Shown here piece by piece: positions 7,454 through 16,303 of a stretch of 64,000 nucleotides of DNA. The translations under genes and the position numbers were made by a program. The DNA is from CADEED01 sp036677145 (GTDB lineage: Bacteria > Pseudomonadota > Gammaproteobacteria > Steroidobacterales > Steroidobacteraceae), in contig JAKFFF010000011.1 of assembly GCA_036677145.1 (NCBI GenBank), forward strand, positions 132,482-196,481, in the 5' to 3' direction. Positions within the stretch are counted from its first letter, which is position 1; each line of letters begins with the position of its first letter. The notes under the pieces were generated by a model, which was not told the DNA's origin, did no database searches, and saw only the letters and a program-made list of their open reading frames with translations.

Positions 7454-10400
7454 GTTTGCGCATTCCTTCCAATACGTTCATGTATCGCTTGAGATCGAAG
7501 TTCGCGATCAGCGCGCGCATGCGCGTCGCGAATGCCTTGCTTTCGGGATCACCCTCCAGCTCGCGCAACTTCGCCTGGATGCCGCGCACGTGGCCGATGA
7601 GGCCGAGTTGATAGAGGTCGTCGACGTGATGCTGCGAATGCGCGGGCAGCAGGGTCGTGTTGTCGGAACCGGAATGCGCGGCGCCCGGCGGGCTGGCCGC
7701 GTAGGTGAACTGCAGGTCGAGCTGGGTGGCGAGACACTCGAGCATGCGCTGCATGTCGATGGGTTTGATGAGGAATGCATCGTGCTGCGCATCCTGCCCA
7801 CCGGGTGAAAACTCGTGCGCGTTGGCCGAGACAATAACGACCTTGACGCGCGCGAATCGCTGGCGCAGCCGCGCCGCGACCTGCCACCCGGATATGCCCG
7901 GCATCGACAGATCGATCATCGCGAGATCGGGTTCGCGGGCCTCCGCCAGCGCCAGTCCGCGCTCGCCGTCCGGCGCGGTGGCAATGTCGAAGTCGAATGG
8001 CCGCAGCAGGTTCTGCACGATGTCGAGGTGCGCCGGATCATCGTCGATCAGCAGCAACCGCCGGCGCATGCCGGCGTAGCCGGTGATGGCGCGCTCGTTC
8101 TCCGCGCTCGGCGTGGGCGCGGCCTCGGAGAGGAGCAGGCGTACCGTGAAACGCGTGCCCACTCCTTCCTGGCTGGTCGCGTTGATCTCGCCACCCATGA
8201 TCTGCGTCAGTAGTTTGGTGATCGTGAGGCCGAGGCCCGTGCCGGGAATCGCGCGCACGTTCGCGCCCTGGCCGCGCTCGAAGGGCTCGAACACGCGCTC
8301 GAGCTCGGCGGAGGGAATGCCGACACCGGTATCCGAGACCTCGAACTCCGCCACCTGGCTGCGATAACGCACGACCAGCGAGGCGTTGCCGCGTTCGGTG
8401 TACTTGATGGCGTTCGACAGCAGGTTGATGAGGATCTGGCGCAGCCGTTTCTGATCGACGTGCACCACGGCCGGCAGGTTCGGCGGCCGCGAGTAGATGA
8501 AGTCGATACCCTTGGCCGCCGCCTGCAGCTTGAACATGTCGACGATCTGGTCGAGGAATTCCGGCAATTGCACCTTGTCGCGATTCAACCGCAGGATCCC
8601 GTTTTCGATCTTCGAGATGTCGAGGATGCCGTCGATGAGATCCGCGAGATGCTCGGCGCTGCGGCGGATCACGCGGATCGCATTGTCCGAAGGTCCCGCG
8701 GCGCCGCGTTCCAGCAGCTGCGCATAACCGTAGATGGAGTTGAGCGGGGTGCGGATCTCGTGACTGATGCCGGCGATGTAACGCGTCTTGGCGACGTTGG
8801 CGGCCTCGGCGACTTCCTTCGCCTTCTGCAGCGCCGCGTCGGTGCGTTTGTGCGCGTCGATTTCGTCCATGAGCATCGAGGTCTGGCGCACCGATTCGGC
8901 CTCCGCCGCGCGCCGGCTCTCGTGCGCCAGCACGATGAGCCAGCACATGACGCCCGAGACGAACAGCAACGCGAAGTAGACCAGCCACAACGTCGTCTTG
9001 ATGGTTTCGCGTTCGGCGGGCGCGGAGCCGCCGTACTGCTGGTAGATGAGCGCAAGCAGGAAGCCGATGGCGAAATTCGCGAGCAGCAGCAATCCGCCGA
9101 AATGACCGGCGCGTGTGTTCAGCAGCGTGCCCAGCCGCTTCGGCAGTGCGCGGGCGATGAACAGATCGAGCTGCTCGTTGAACCGGCTGTTGGTCTTGCA
9201 GACATCACGGCAGCGCGCCTCGAGCGTGCAGCACAGCGAGCAGATAGGTCCGGAGTAGGCCGGGCACATCGCGATGTCGCCGCGCTCGAACACGTTCTCG
9301 CAAATGCTGCATTCGAGTTCGGGGGACTTGCCCGGCAGACCGGCGTCGGGCCGCGCGAGGTAGTACTTGCCGCGCGTCCACCAGGCAATCAAGGGCGCGG
9401 CGATGAACGCCGCGCTGAGTGCAACGAACGGGGAGAGGATCTGCGCATGCTGGCCGAACGCGCCCATGAACGAGAGGCTCGACAACACGACGGAGATGGC
9501 GAGCGCACCGACGCCGACCGGATTGATGTCATAGAGATGCGCGCGCTTGAACTCGATGTGTTTCGGACTGAAACCGAGCGGCTTGTTGATCACCAGGTCG
9601 GCGGTCAGCGCGCCTATCCACCCGGCCGCGAAGTTCGCGTAGATCACCAGAATGCTCTCGATCGCCCGGAAGATGCCGATCTCCATCAGCAGCAGCGCGA
9701 GCACGACGTTGAACACCAGCCACACCACGCGTCCCGGATGCGAGTGTGTGAGTCGCGAGAAGAAGTTCGACCACGCGATCGAGCCGGCGTAGGCGTTCGT
9801 CACGTTGATCTTGAGCTGGCAGACGATGACGAAGATGCCGGTGAGCACCAGCGCGAAGGTCGGGGACTGGAAGGTCTCGCGGAACGCGAGGTGATACATG
9901 ATCGTCGGCTCGTCGGCCTGCGTGACGTGTACGCCCTGGCGCAGCGCCCAAACAGCGAGGAACGATCCGACCAGTAGTTTGAACCCGCCGAGCAGCACCC
10001 AGCCCGGGCCGGTACCGATGACCGCGGTCCACCAGCCGACGCGATTGCCGCGGGTTTTCGTGGGCAGGAATCGCAGGTAGTCGACCTGTTCGCCGATCTG
10101 CGGCAGCAGCGAGAGCAGCACCGACGCCGCGAGCCCGAACAGCACGAAATTGAAGCCGCCGCCGGCGGCTTCTTCGCTGCCGCTGAACGCGGTCCAGGCC
10201 GCGATCTCCTGCGGATTCTTCCAGGCGATGATGGCGATCGGGATGAACTGCAGCACCAGCCAGATCGGCTGCGTGATGATCTGCATCTTGCTGATGAGGC
10301 TGATGCCGTACAGCGCGATCGGGATCACGACCAGCGAGCTGATGATGTGCGCCAGCCACATCGGGATGCCGAACACCAGGTTCAGCGCCACCGACATGAT

Positions 10401-10811
10401 GCTGGCCTCGATCGCGAACAGCAGGAACGTGAACGACGCGTAGATCAGCGACGTCACCGTGCTGCCCATGTAGCCGAATCCGGCCCCGCGCGTGAGCAGG
10501 TCGATGTCGACGCCGTACTTCGCGGCGTAATACGCGATCGGCAACCCGATCAGGAACATCAGGATCGCGAAGGCGCCGATCGCCCAGGCCGTGTTGTCGA
10601 ATCCGTACAGCAGCGTGAGCGTGCCGCCGATCGCCTCGCAGGCGAGAAAGGCGATGGGACCGAGCGCGGTGTTGCCGACGCGGGCGGTGGAGCGCCGCGC
10701 GCGCTGCGCCGTGAAACGCAACGCGTAGTCCTCGAGCGTCTGGCTGTTCACCCACTGGTTGTACTGCCGGCGCTCGCGAATGATCTTTTGTTGTCTCGGC
10801 TTCGCGCTCAT
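7446..10811 (-). CDS. NCS1 permease-histidine kinase-receiver fusion sensor
   Basis: A 1121-residue transporter-linked hybrid kinase, numbered from MSAKPRQQ. Residues about 5-485 are a full nucleobase:cation symporter-1 (purine/cytosine permease) domain with about 12 membrane segments. Next is a Cys-rich cluster (C501, C504, C516, C524, C527, C528, C534, C538), two more membrane helices (about 565-590 and 605-630), a coiled linker, HisKA with H684 (GISHEIRTPLNS), HATPase (SDTGVGIP, GTGLGL), a receiver with Asp967 (AMIDLSMPG), and an 80-residue tail of unknown type. By analogy with CbrA-like fusions, the permease part may sense or carry a nitrogenous solute (purine, hydantoin, urea-related). 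ATG 10811 is preferred to the upstream in-frame ATG 10856. It is preceded by a sigma-54 promoter and overlaps the response regulator gene. Confidence 0.9.
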   Translation of the reverse strand: MSAKPRQQKIIRERRQYNQWVNSQTLEDYALRFTAQRARRSTARVGNTALGPIAFLACEAIGGTLTLLYGFDNTAWAIGAFAILMFLIGLPIAYYAAKYGVDIDLLTRGAGFGYMGSTVTSLIYASFTFLLFAIEASIMSVALNLVFGIPMWLAHIISSLVVIPIALYGISLISKMQIITQPIWLVLQFIPIAIIAWKNPQEIAAWTAFSGSEEAAGGGFNFVLFGLAASVLLSLLPQIGEQVDYLRFLPTKTRGNRVGWWTAVIGTGPGWVLLGGFKLLVGSFLAVWALRQGVHVTQADEPTIMYHLAFRETFQSPTFALVLTGIFVIVCQLKINVTNAYAGSIAWSNFFSRLTHSHPGRVVWLVFNVVLALLLMEIGIFRAIESILVIYANFAAGWIGALTADLVINKPLGFSPKHIEFKRAHLYDINPVGVGALAISVVLSSLSFMGAFGQHAQILSPFVALSAAFIAAPLIAWWTRGKYYLARPDAGLPGKSPELECSICENVFERGDIAMCPAYSGPICSLCCTLEARCRDVCKTNSRFNEQLDLFIARALPKRLGTLLNTRAGHFGGLLLLANFAIGFLLALIYQQYGGSAPAERETIKTTLWLVYFALLFVSGVMCWLIVLAHESRRAAEAESVRQTSMLMDEIDAHKRTDAALQKAKEVAEAANVAKTRYIAGISHEIRTPLNSIYGYAQLLERGAAGPSDNAIRVIRRSAEHLADLIDGILDISKIENGILRLNRDKVQLPEFLDQIVDMFKLQAAAKGIDFIYSRPPNLPAVVHVDQKRLRQILINLLSNAIKYTERGNASLVVRYRSQVAEFEVSDTGVGIPSAELERVFEPFERGQGANVRAIPGTGLGLTITKLLTQIMGGEINATSQEGVGTRFTVRLLLSEAAPTPSAENERAITGYAGMRRRLLLIDDDPAHLDIVQNLLRPFDFDIATAPDGERGLALAEAREPDLAMIDLSMPGISGWQVAARLRQRFARVKVVIVSANAHEFSPGGQDAQHDAFLIKPIDMQRMLECLATQLDLQFTYAASPPGAAHSGSDNTTLLPAHSQHHVDDLYQLGLIGHVRGIQAKLRELEGDPESKAFATRMRALIANFDLKRYMNVLEGMRKHG

Positions 10812-10877
10812 ACCACCAGCTCTTGCGGCTGACGTCCCCCTGGTCCCCGTACCCAACTTCCACGTGGAAAGTTAGAT

Positions 10878-10893
10878 AGCAAGGCATGTGCCA
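10878..10893 (-). promoter_or_regulatory. sigma-54 (-24/-12) promoter for the NCS1-kinase operon
   Basis: Read on the minus strand the sequence is TGGCACATGCCTTGCT, a complete match to the RpoN consensus TGGCAC-R-N4-TTGCW. The GG and GC doublets have the required spacing. Transcription would start near 10867, leaving a leader of about 56 nt before ATG 10811. Sigma-54 control fits a nitrogen-related sensor and implies an upstream enhancer-binding activator such as NtrC. No equivalent element was found on the plus strand for the porin. Confidence 0.75.
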
Positions 10894-10925
10894 CCGGTGC
10901 GGGGCCGTGCGTGGGTCGCACTGGG

Positions 10926-10948
10926 GTTCGAGTGGCGAAGATTCGAAC
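10926..10948. promoter_or_regulatory. inverted repeat, possible operator in divergent gap
   Basis: GTTCGA at 10926-10931 is mirrored by TCGAAC at 10943-10948 with an 11-bp spacer. It sits about 70 bp upstream of the predicted sigma-54 start and about 140 bp upstream of the porin ATG, a sensible place for a regulator shared by both directions. Short arms make chance occurrence possible. Apart from this and the sigma-54 promoter, I see nothing definite in the 277-bp gap 10812-11088. Confidence 0.3.
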
Positions 10949-11088
10949 AACTGCGTCTTTCGGGTGCAGCCAGACGGCCGCGCGCACTTTCTCAGTTCAT
11001 GTGCATTTGCGCCTACGTCAAATGACGCCTACCTCCGATGGAACCCGAACCGTACCGTCGATCGCAGGGATAGCTCACAAGGAAAACC

Positions 11089-12153
11089 ATGTCACTCAAG
11101 TCAAACATCATCAAGGCGGCAGCGCTGTCGGGTCTCGCGGCGTTGCCATTCACCCAAGCCACAGCCGGTGAAGTCACGGTCGGCGGCGGAATGCGCACCA
11201 GCTTCACGAGCACGGATTTCGATTTCGGTGGTGAAGGCGGCGACGATTCGTTCAGCGATTTCTCGCTGAACAGCGCGCGCCTCTACGTCAGCGGCAAGGC
11301 GTACGAAAACATCGGGTTCATGTTCAACACGGAGTACAACTCCAACGACGAGGAAATGCGCGTCATCGACGCCGCGGCGCAATTTTCGTTCGCGGACGGC
11401 AAACACAACGTCTGGGTCGGACGTTTCCTGCCGCCGAGCGATCGCGCGAATCTCTACGGTCCTTACTACGCCAGCAACTGGGCGGTGTACCAGGACGGCG
11501 TGCAGGACGGCTATCCGTTCGAAACCGAGGGCCGCGACGACGGCATCATGTACTGGGGCCAGTACGACAAGGTCAAATTCTCGATCGGGGCCTTCGATGT
11601 TTCGGGTCTGACCACCGGCGACAGCGACGTGTTGCTCGCGTCACGTGTGCAAGTGGACTTCTGGGACGCGGAAGGCGGCTACTACCTCAACGGCACCTAC
11701 TACGGCGAGAAGGATCTGCTCGCGGTCGGTCTCGCGGCGCAAACCGCGGATGCCGGTGACGCGTATTCGCTCGACTTCCTGCTCGAGAAGAAGCTCGGCA
11801 ACTCAGGCGTAGTCACGGTCGAAGCCCAGTACGCGATGTACGACGGGCTCGGCGGTTATCCGACGCCGGTTGGCGGCGGCTACGAGAAGTCGGATGGCTT
11901 CTACGTGCTCGGCGCCTACCTGTTCCCGGGTAGTTCGGGTCCCGGAAAGATCCAGGTGCTCGGCAAGTATGGCCAGGCCACCTACGACTTCTTCGGCACG
12001 GATCTCGACCAGGACACCCTTGAGCTCAACCTGAACTACCTGATCAGCAAGTTCAACGCGCGCATCAGCTTGTTCTACCTGGACAAGAGCTTCGATCCGG
12101 ATGTCGGCGGCGACAGCACGACGATCGGTCTCGGTCTGCAAATCCAAATGTGA
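11089..12153 (+). CDS. outer-membrane porin heading the urea operon
   Basis: A 354-residue beta-barrel porin. A signal peptide ends near ATAGEVT (residue 26-27). The rest is rich in alternating aromatic/polar strands and ends in GLGLQIQM; the pattern resembles phosphate-selective porin O/P-like proteins (NSARLYVSGKAYENIGFMF, then WVGRFLPPSDRANLYGP). AAGGA precedes the ATG by about 8 bases. Its stop overlaps the first codons available to urtA, so it is transcribed with the urea importer and probably lets urea or short amides across the outer membrane. The ligand is inferred from context only. Confidence 0.8.
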   Translation: MSLKSNIIKAAALSGLAALPFTQATAGEVTVGGGMRTSFTSTDFDFGGEGGDDSFSDFSLNSARLYVSGKAYENIGFMFNTEYNSNDEEMRVIDAAAQFSFADGKHNVWVGRFLPPSDRANLYGPYYASNWAVYQDGVQDGYPFETEGRDDGIMYWGQYDKVKFSIGAFDVSGLTTGDSDVLLASRVQVDFWDAEGGYYLNGTYYGEKDLLAVGLAAQTADAGDAYSLDFLLEKKLGNSGVVTVEAQYAMYDGLGGYPTPVGGGYEKSDGFYVLGAYLFPGSSGPGKIQVLGKYGQATYDFFGTDLDQDTLELNLNYLISKFNARISLFYLDKSFDPDVGGDSTTIGLGLQIQM

Positions 12154-12164
12154 GGATGATGAAC

Positions 12165-13457
12165 ATGGCAAACATGAAATTTACGCGCCGGCTGGCCGTA
12201 CTCGGCGCAGCCATCGCGATGACGATGGGCGCGGCCGCGCAGGCCGCCGATACGATCAAGGTGGGCGTTCTGCACTCGCTGTCGGGAACGATGGCGATCT
12301 CGGAGACCACGCTCAAGGACACGGTCCTGATGATGATCGAGGAGCAGAACAAGAAGGGCGGTCTGCTCGGCAAGAAGCTCGAAGCGGTCGTCGTCGACCC
12401 GGCCTCCAACTGGCCGCTGTTCGCCGAGAAGGCCGAACAATTGCTCGTCAAGGACAAGGTCGACGTGGTGTTCGGCTGCTGGACCTCGGTGTCGCGCAAG
12501 AGCGTGCTGCCGGTGTTCGAGAAGAACAACGGCCTGTTGTTCTACCCGGTGCAATACGAGGGTGAAGAGTCCTCGAAGAACGTGTTCTACACGGGCGCCG
12601 CGCCGAATCAGCAGGCGATTCCGGCCGTCGATTACCTGATGAAGGACATCGGCGTGAAGCGCTGGGTGCTCGCCGGCACGGACTATGTGTATCCGCGCAC
12701 GACCAACAAGATCCTCGAGGCGTATCTCAAGTCCAAGGGCGTCGCCGAAGCCGACATCATGATCAACTACACGCCGTTCGGTCATTCCGACTGGCAGTCG
12801 ATCGTGGCGGACATCAAGAAGTTCGGCTCGGCGGGCAAGAAGACCGCGGTCGTTTCGACGATCAACGGTGACGCGAACGTGCCGTTCTACAAGGAGCTCG
12901 GCAACCAGAAGATCTCGGCGGAAGACATTCCGGTCGTGGCCTTCTCGGTCGGTGAAGAAGAGCTCTCCGGCATCGACACGAAGCCGCTGGTGGGACACCT
13001 CGCTGCCTGGAACTACTTCGAGAGCATCCAGAATCCGGCCAACACCGCGTTCACCAAGGCGTGGAAGGCCTACACCAAGAACCCGAAGCGCGTGACGAAC
13101 GATCCGATGGAAGCGCACGTGATCGGTTTCAACATGTGGGTGAAGGCCGTCGAGAAGGTGAAGACCACCAATGTCGACAAGGTCATCGACGCGATGATCG
13201 GCATCGAAGCGCCCAACCTCACGGGCGGCGTCGCCAAGATGCTGCCTAACCACCACCTCACGAAGCCGGTGTTCATCGGCGAAGTGCGCGCGGATGGTCA
13301 GTTCGACGTGGTCTGGAAGACGACCGGTCTCGTCCCGGGCGACGCGTGGTCGGATTTCCTGCCGGGCAGCAAGGACATCGAAGCCGACTGGGTGACGCTC
13401 AAGTGCGGCAACTACAACACGAAGACCAAGGCGTGTTCAGCGCAGAACTATAAATAA
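12165..13457 (+). CDS. urtA: urea ABC transporter substrate-binding protein
   Basis: About 430 residues, periplasmic. After a signal peptide (cleavage near AAQAADT) the protein reads IKVGVLHSLSGTMAISETT, the UrtA/AmiC-type opening of the LivJ-like binding fold, and later contains YPVQYEGEE and the C-terminal DPMEAHVIGF region usual in urea receptors. Several in-frame starts exist (GTG 12150; ATG 12156, 12159, 12165, 12174). ATG 12165 is chosen because GAGG at 12152-12155 is then nine bases upstream. A strong intrinsic terminator follows, so urtA and the porin can be made in excess of the membrane and ATPase subunits, a common arrangement for ABC binding proteins. Confidence 0.95.
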   Translation: MANMKFTRRLAVLGAAIAMTMGAAAQAADTIKVGVLHSLSGTMAISETTLKDTVLMMIEEQNKKGGLLGKKLEAVVVDPASNWPLFAEKAEQLLVKDKVDVVFGCWTSVSRKSVLPVFEKNNGLLFYPVQYEGEESSKNVFYTGAAPNQQAIPAVDYLMKDIGVKRWVLAGTDYVYPRTTNKILEAYLKSKGVAEADIMINYTPFGHSDWQSIVADIKKFGSAGKKTAVVSTINGDANVPFYKELGNQKISAEDIPVVAFSVGEEELSGIDTKPLVGHLAAWNYFESIQNPANTAFTKAWKAYTKNPKRVTNDPMEAHVIGFNMWVKAVEKVKTTNVDKVIDAMIGIEAPNLTGGVAKMLPNHHLTKPVFIGEVRADGQFDVVWKTTGLVPGDAWSDFLPGSKDIEADWVTLKCGNYNTKTKACSAQNYK

Positions 13458-13478
13458 AAGTAGAAAGCTCTGAAAAAA

Positions 13479-15161
13479 GTGGCTGAAAAGGCAATTGAGA
13501 TCCCGGGAGCAATCCCGGGATCTTTTTTCACATTCTGGCGCTGGGTACTGTTGGCGCTGCTGCTGTCGTTCGCCGCTTTGCCGCGCGTTGCGGTGAGCGC
13601 GGAAAAGGATGCGGAGTTCGCGACCGCGGTTGGCAGCCTGGCGACCTCGAATTTTCCGGACAAGGCCGCGGCGGTCGCCGCGCTGACGGAGCTGCGGCAC
13701 CCGAATGGCAGGGCGGTGTTCGCCGCGCTGCTCGACAACAAGCTCTATTTCCGCAACGCGGACAACAAGGTTTTCATCACGGATGGTGGCGAAGCCACGC
13801 TCGCGCTCACCGATCCGTTGACACTCGCAACAGCCGGCAACGGCGCTGCCGAGGACTTTTCGCGCATCACCACCAACAACAGCCTGCGCAAAGCGTTGCG
13901 CGGCGCGGTGGCGAGTTTCGCGCTTTCCGATCCGGATCCGGCGGTGCGGCTGGGCGCGGTGCGGGAAATGCTTCGTTCACTCGACGACGACAGCGCCGCC
14001 TTGCTGCGCGCGCGCGTCGCCGAGGAGAAAGACGCCGCCGTGCGGCAGGCCATGCAGGATGGTCTCGCGCTCGCGGATCTCGAAAGTAGTGAGACCGCGA
14101 CACGCCTGGCGGCCGTGCGGGCGCTGAAAGATTCATTGAGTCCCGACGTTTACAACCGTCTCACCGTCATGGTGACCGCCAATGCCGACGGCAGCTTTCC
14201 GGAAACCGACGAGATCGTGCGCACGGAGGCGCGCGAAGTGATGTCGTCGATCGAGGCTTCGCGGCGTGTGTATTCGACCATCGAGACGCTGTTCTTCGGC
14301 CTGAGCCTCGGCTCGGTGCTGGTGCTCGCCGCGATTGGCCTCGCGATCACCTTCGGCGTCATGGGTGTCATCAACATGGCGCACGGCGAGCTCATGATGC
14401 TTGGCGCCTACTGCACGTACTTCGTGCAGCAGATGTTCCCGGAGTCGATCGGCGCTTCGGTGCTCATCGCGATTCCCGTCGCGTTCGTCGTGTCGGGGGC
14501 CGTCGGAGTCGCCATCGAACGCGGCATCGTTCAGTTCCTGTATGGCCGGCCACTCGAAACGCTGTTGGCGACATTCGGCGTGAGCCTGATCCTCCAGCAG
14601 ATCGTGCGCGATCGCGTGAGTCCCAACAACGTGCCGGTCGAGACGCCGCAATGGATGGCGGGATCATGGCAGTTCAACGAAGCGTTGTCGTTGACCTACA
14701 ACCGCATCTACGTGCTGCTGTTCATGGTGCTCGTGTTCGTCGTCCTGCAGCTCGTGCTCAAGAAGACTTCGCTCGGACTCAAGGTACGCGCCGTGGCGCA
14801 GAACCGGAACATGGCGCGCGCGATGGGTGTGCGCACGCAGTGGGTTGACGCGATGACCTTCGGCCTCGGCTCCGGCATCGCCGGCGTGGCCGGTGTCGCA
14901 TTCAGCCAGCTCACCAACGTCGGTCCCAATCTCGGCCAGCAATACATCATCGATTCATTCATGGTCGTGGTGTTCGGCGGCGTCGGCAATCTGTGGGGCA
15001 CGCTGATCGGCGGCATGTCGCTCGGCGTCGTGAACAAGGTGCTCGAACCGTGGGCCGGCGCGGTGCTCGCGAAGATCTTCGTGTTGATCGCGCTGATCCT
15101 CTTCATCCAGCGGCGGCCGCGCGGGTTGTTCCCGCAGAAGGGCCGGGCGGCGGAGAGTTGA
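13479..15161 (+). CDS. urtB: urea ABC transporter permease UrtB
   Basis: A 560-residue LivH-type permease. The C-terminal half carries the membrane domain, starting near residue 265 (FGLSLGSVLVLAAIG, MGVINMAHGELMMLGAY) and ending QRRPRGLFPQKGR. Residues about 20-42 look like a signal peptide or anchor, and about 45-260 form a soluble, probably periplasmic, helical extension with repeat-like motifs (SDPDPAVRLGAVREM, HEAT-like), which is known in proteobacterial UrtB proteins. The start is doubtful: GTG 13479 has no clear Shine-Dalgarno and codons 7-17 would lie within a perfect intrinsic terminator. TTG 13551 is an in-frame alternative. The stop overlaps the urtC ATG. Confidence 0.93.
   Translation: MAEKAIEIPGAIPGSFFTFWRWVLLALLLSFAALPRVAVSAEKDAEFATAVGSLATSNFPDKAAAVAALTELRHPNGRAVFAALLDNKLYFRNADNKVFITDGGEATLALTDPLTLATAGNGAAEDFSRITTNNSLRKALRGAVASFALSDPDPAVRLGAVREMLRSLDDDSAALLRARVAEEKDAAVRQAMQDGLALADLESSETATRLAAVRALKDSLSPDVYNRLTVMVTANADGSFPETDEIVRTEAREVMSSIEASRRVYSTIETLFFGLSLGSVLVLAAIGLAITFGVMGVINMAHGELMMLGAYCTYFVQQMFPESIGASVLIAIPVAFVVSGAVGVAIERGIVQFLYGRPLETLLATFGVSLILQQIVRDRVSPNNVPVETPQWMAGSWQFNEALSLTYNRIYVLLFMVLVFVVLQLVLKKTSLGLKVRAVAQNRNMARAMGVRTQWVDAMTFGLGSGIAGVAGVAFSQLTNVGPNLGQQYIIDSFMVVVFGGVGNLWGTLIGGMSLGVVNKVLEPWAGAVLAKIFVLIALILFIQRRPRGLFPQKGRAAES
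13499..13528 (+). terminator. intrinsic terminator/attenuator between urtA and urtB
   Basis: A perfect 10-bp stem (13499-13508 with 13513-13522) closes a GCAA tetraloop and is followed by six T residues at 13523-13528. It begins 42 bp after the urtA stop and lies inside the longest urtB reading frame. It should reduce transcription into urtBCDE-ure relative to porin-urtA unless translation or a factor prevents termination. Confidence 0.85.
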
Positions 15162-16303
15162 TGAAAAGCGGACCTCTCATGACTTTGTTGGTCGGCGAAC
15201 GCGGCACCGCGATCTTCCTCGCGATCGTGGCGATCGTCGGCATCGTGGTGCCGGTGCTGCACCTGGCCGTGCCGGACGGTTCCGCCGCGCACCTGTCGGG
15301 TTACACGATGACGCTGATCGGCAAGTACATGACGTACGCGCTGCTCGCCGTCGCCGTGGACCTGGTGTGGGGCTACTGCGGCATCCTGTCGCTGGGCCAC
15401 GCCGCGTTCTTCGCGCTCGGCGGTTACGCGATGGGCATGTACCTGATGCGGCAGATCGGTACGCGCGGTGTATACGGCGACCCGATCCTGCCGGACTTCA
15501 TGGTGTTCCTGAATTACAAGGAGCTGCCGTGGTTCTGGCACGGCTTCGACATGTTCTGGTTCGCAATGCTCATGGTGATCGTCGTGCCGGGCGCGCTCGC
15601 ATTCCTGTTCGGCTGGTTCGCGTTTCGTTCGCGCGTGACCGGCGTCTATCTATCCATCATCACCCAGGCGATGACCTACGCGCTGATGCTCGCGTTCTTC
15701 CGCAACGACATGGGATTCGGCGGCAACAACGGCATGACGGACTTCAAGGACATTCTCGGCTTTTCGATCAACGCGCCCACTACCCGGGTCGCGTTGTTCA
15801 TCGCCAGCGCGGTGGCGCTGGCGCTGGGTTATCTCGCCTGCCGCTACATCACGCTGTCGCGCGCGGGGCGCGTCGTGCAGGCCATCCGCGACGCGGAGAG
15901 CCGCACGCGTTTCATCGGTTATCGCGTCGAGTCGTACAAGGTCTGGATCTTCACATTCTCGGCGGTGCTCGCCGGCATCGCGGGCGCTTTGTACGTGCCG
16001 CAGATCGGCATCATCAATCCCGGCGAGTTCCAGCCCATCAACTCGATCGAAGTCGTGATCTGGGTGGCGGTCGGCGGGCGCGGCATGTTGTACGGCGCGG
16101 TGGCCGGCGCGGTGCTGGTGAACTACGCCAAGACCTACTTCACCGCGGCATTGCCTGACTACTGGCTGTACGCGCTGGGCGCGCTGTTCGTCGTCGTTAC
16201 GCTGTTCCTGCCGCGCGGGGTGGTCGGACTGCTCGATCGCGGCGCCCGCAAGCCGCCGGATGTCGCGCCACGCAAACCTGAAACCGCGGAGGCCACGGCA
16301 TGA
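15161..16303 (+). CDS. urtC: urea ABC transporter permease UrtC
   Basis: A 380-residue LivM-type inner-membrane permease, partner of UrtB. Characteristic segments are VDLVWGYCGILSLGHAAFFA near 65-85, YLSIITQAMTYAL near 160 and the EAA-like loop RVVQAIRDAESRTRFIGY near 235-252. ATG 15161 shares its A with the urtB stop codon (TGATG), a sign of translational coupling, and MKSGPLMTLLVGERG is a normal UrtC-type start; an upstream in-frame region to 14993 lies wholly inside urtB and was discarded. The C-terminus is a short basic/Pro-rich tail after FLPRGVVGLL. The stop overlaps urtD by four bases. Confidence 0.95.
   Translation: MKSGPLMTLLVGERGTAIFLAIVAIVGIVVPVLHLAVPDGSAAHLSGYTMTLIGKYMTYALLAVAVDLVWGYCGILSLGHAAFFALGGYAMGMYLMRQIGTRGVYGDPILPDFMVFLNYKELPWFWHGFDMFWFAMLMVIVVPGALAFLFGWFAFRSRVTGVYLSIITQAMTYALMLAFFRNDMGFGGNNGMTDFKDILGFSINAPTTRVALFIASAVALALGYLACRYITLSRAGRVVQAIRDAESRTRFIGYRVESYKVWIFTFSAVLAGIAGALYVPQIGIINPGEFQPINSIEVVIWVAVGGRGMLYGAVAGAVLVNYAKTYFTAALPDYWLYALGALFVVVTLFLPRGVVGLLDRGARKPPDVAPRKPETAEATA

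Noticed and set aside
8460..9977. 505-residue plus-strand frame opposite the NCS1-kinase gene
   Set aside because: Highly charged, no recognisable domain, and antisense to an intact permease-kinase reading frame.
10907..10921. GTGC-N7-GCAC as an NtrC enhancer site
   Set aside because: NtrC sites have GCAC-N7-GTGC; the half-sites here are in the opposite orientation, and it lies too close to the sigma-54 promoter for a typical enhancer.
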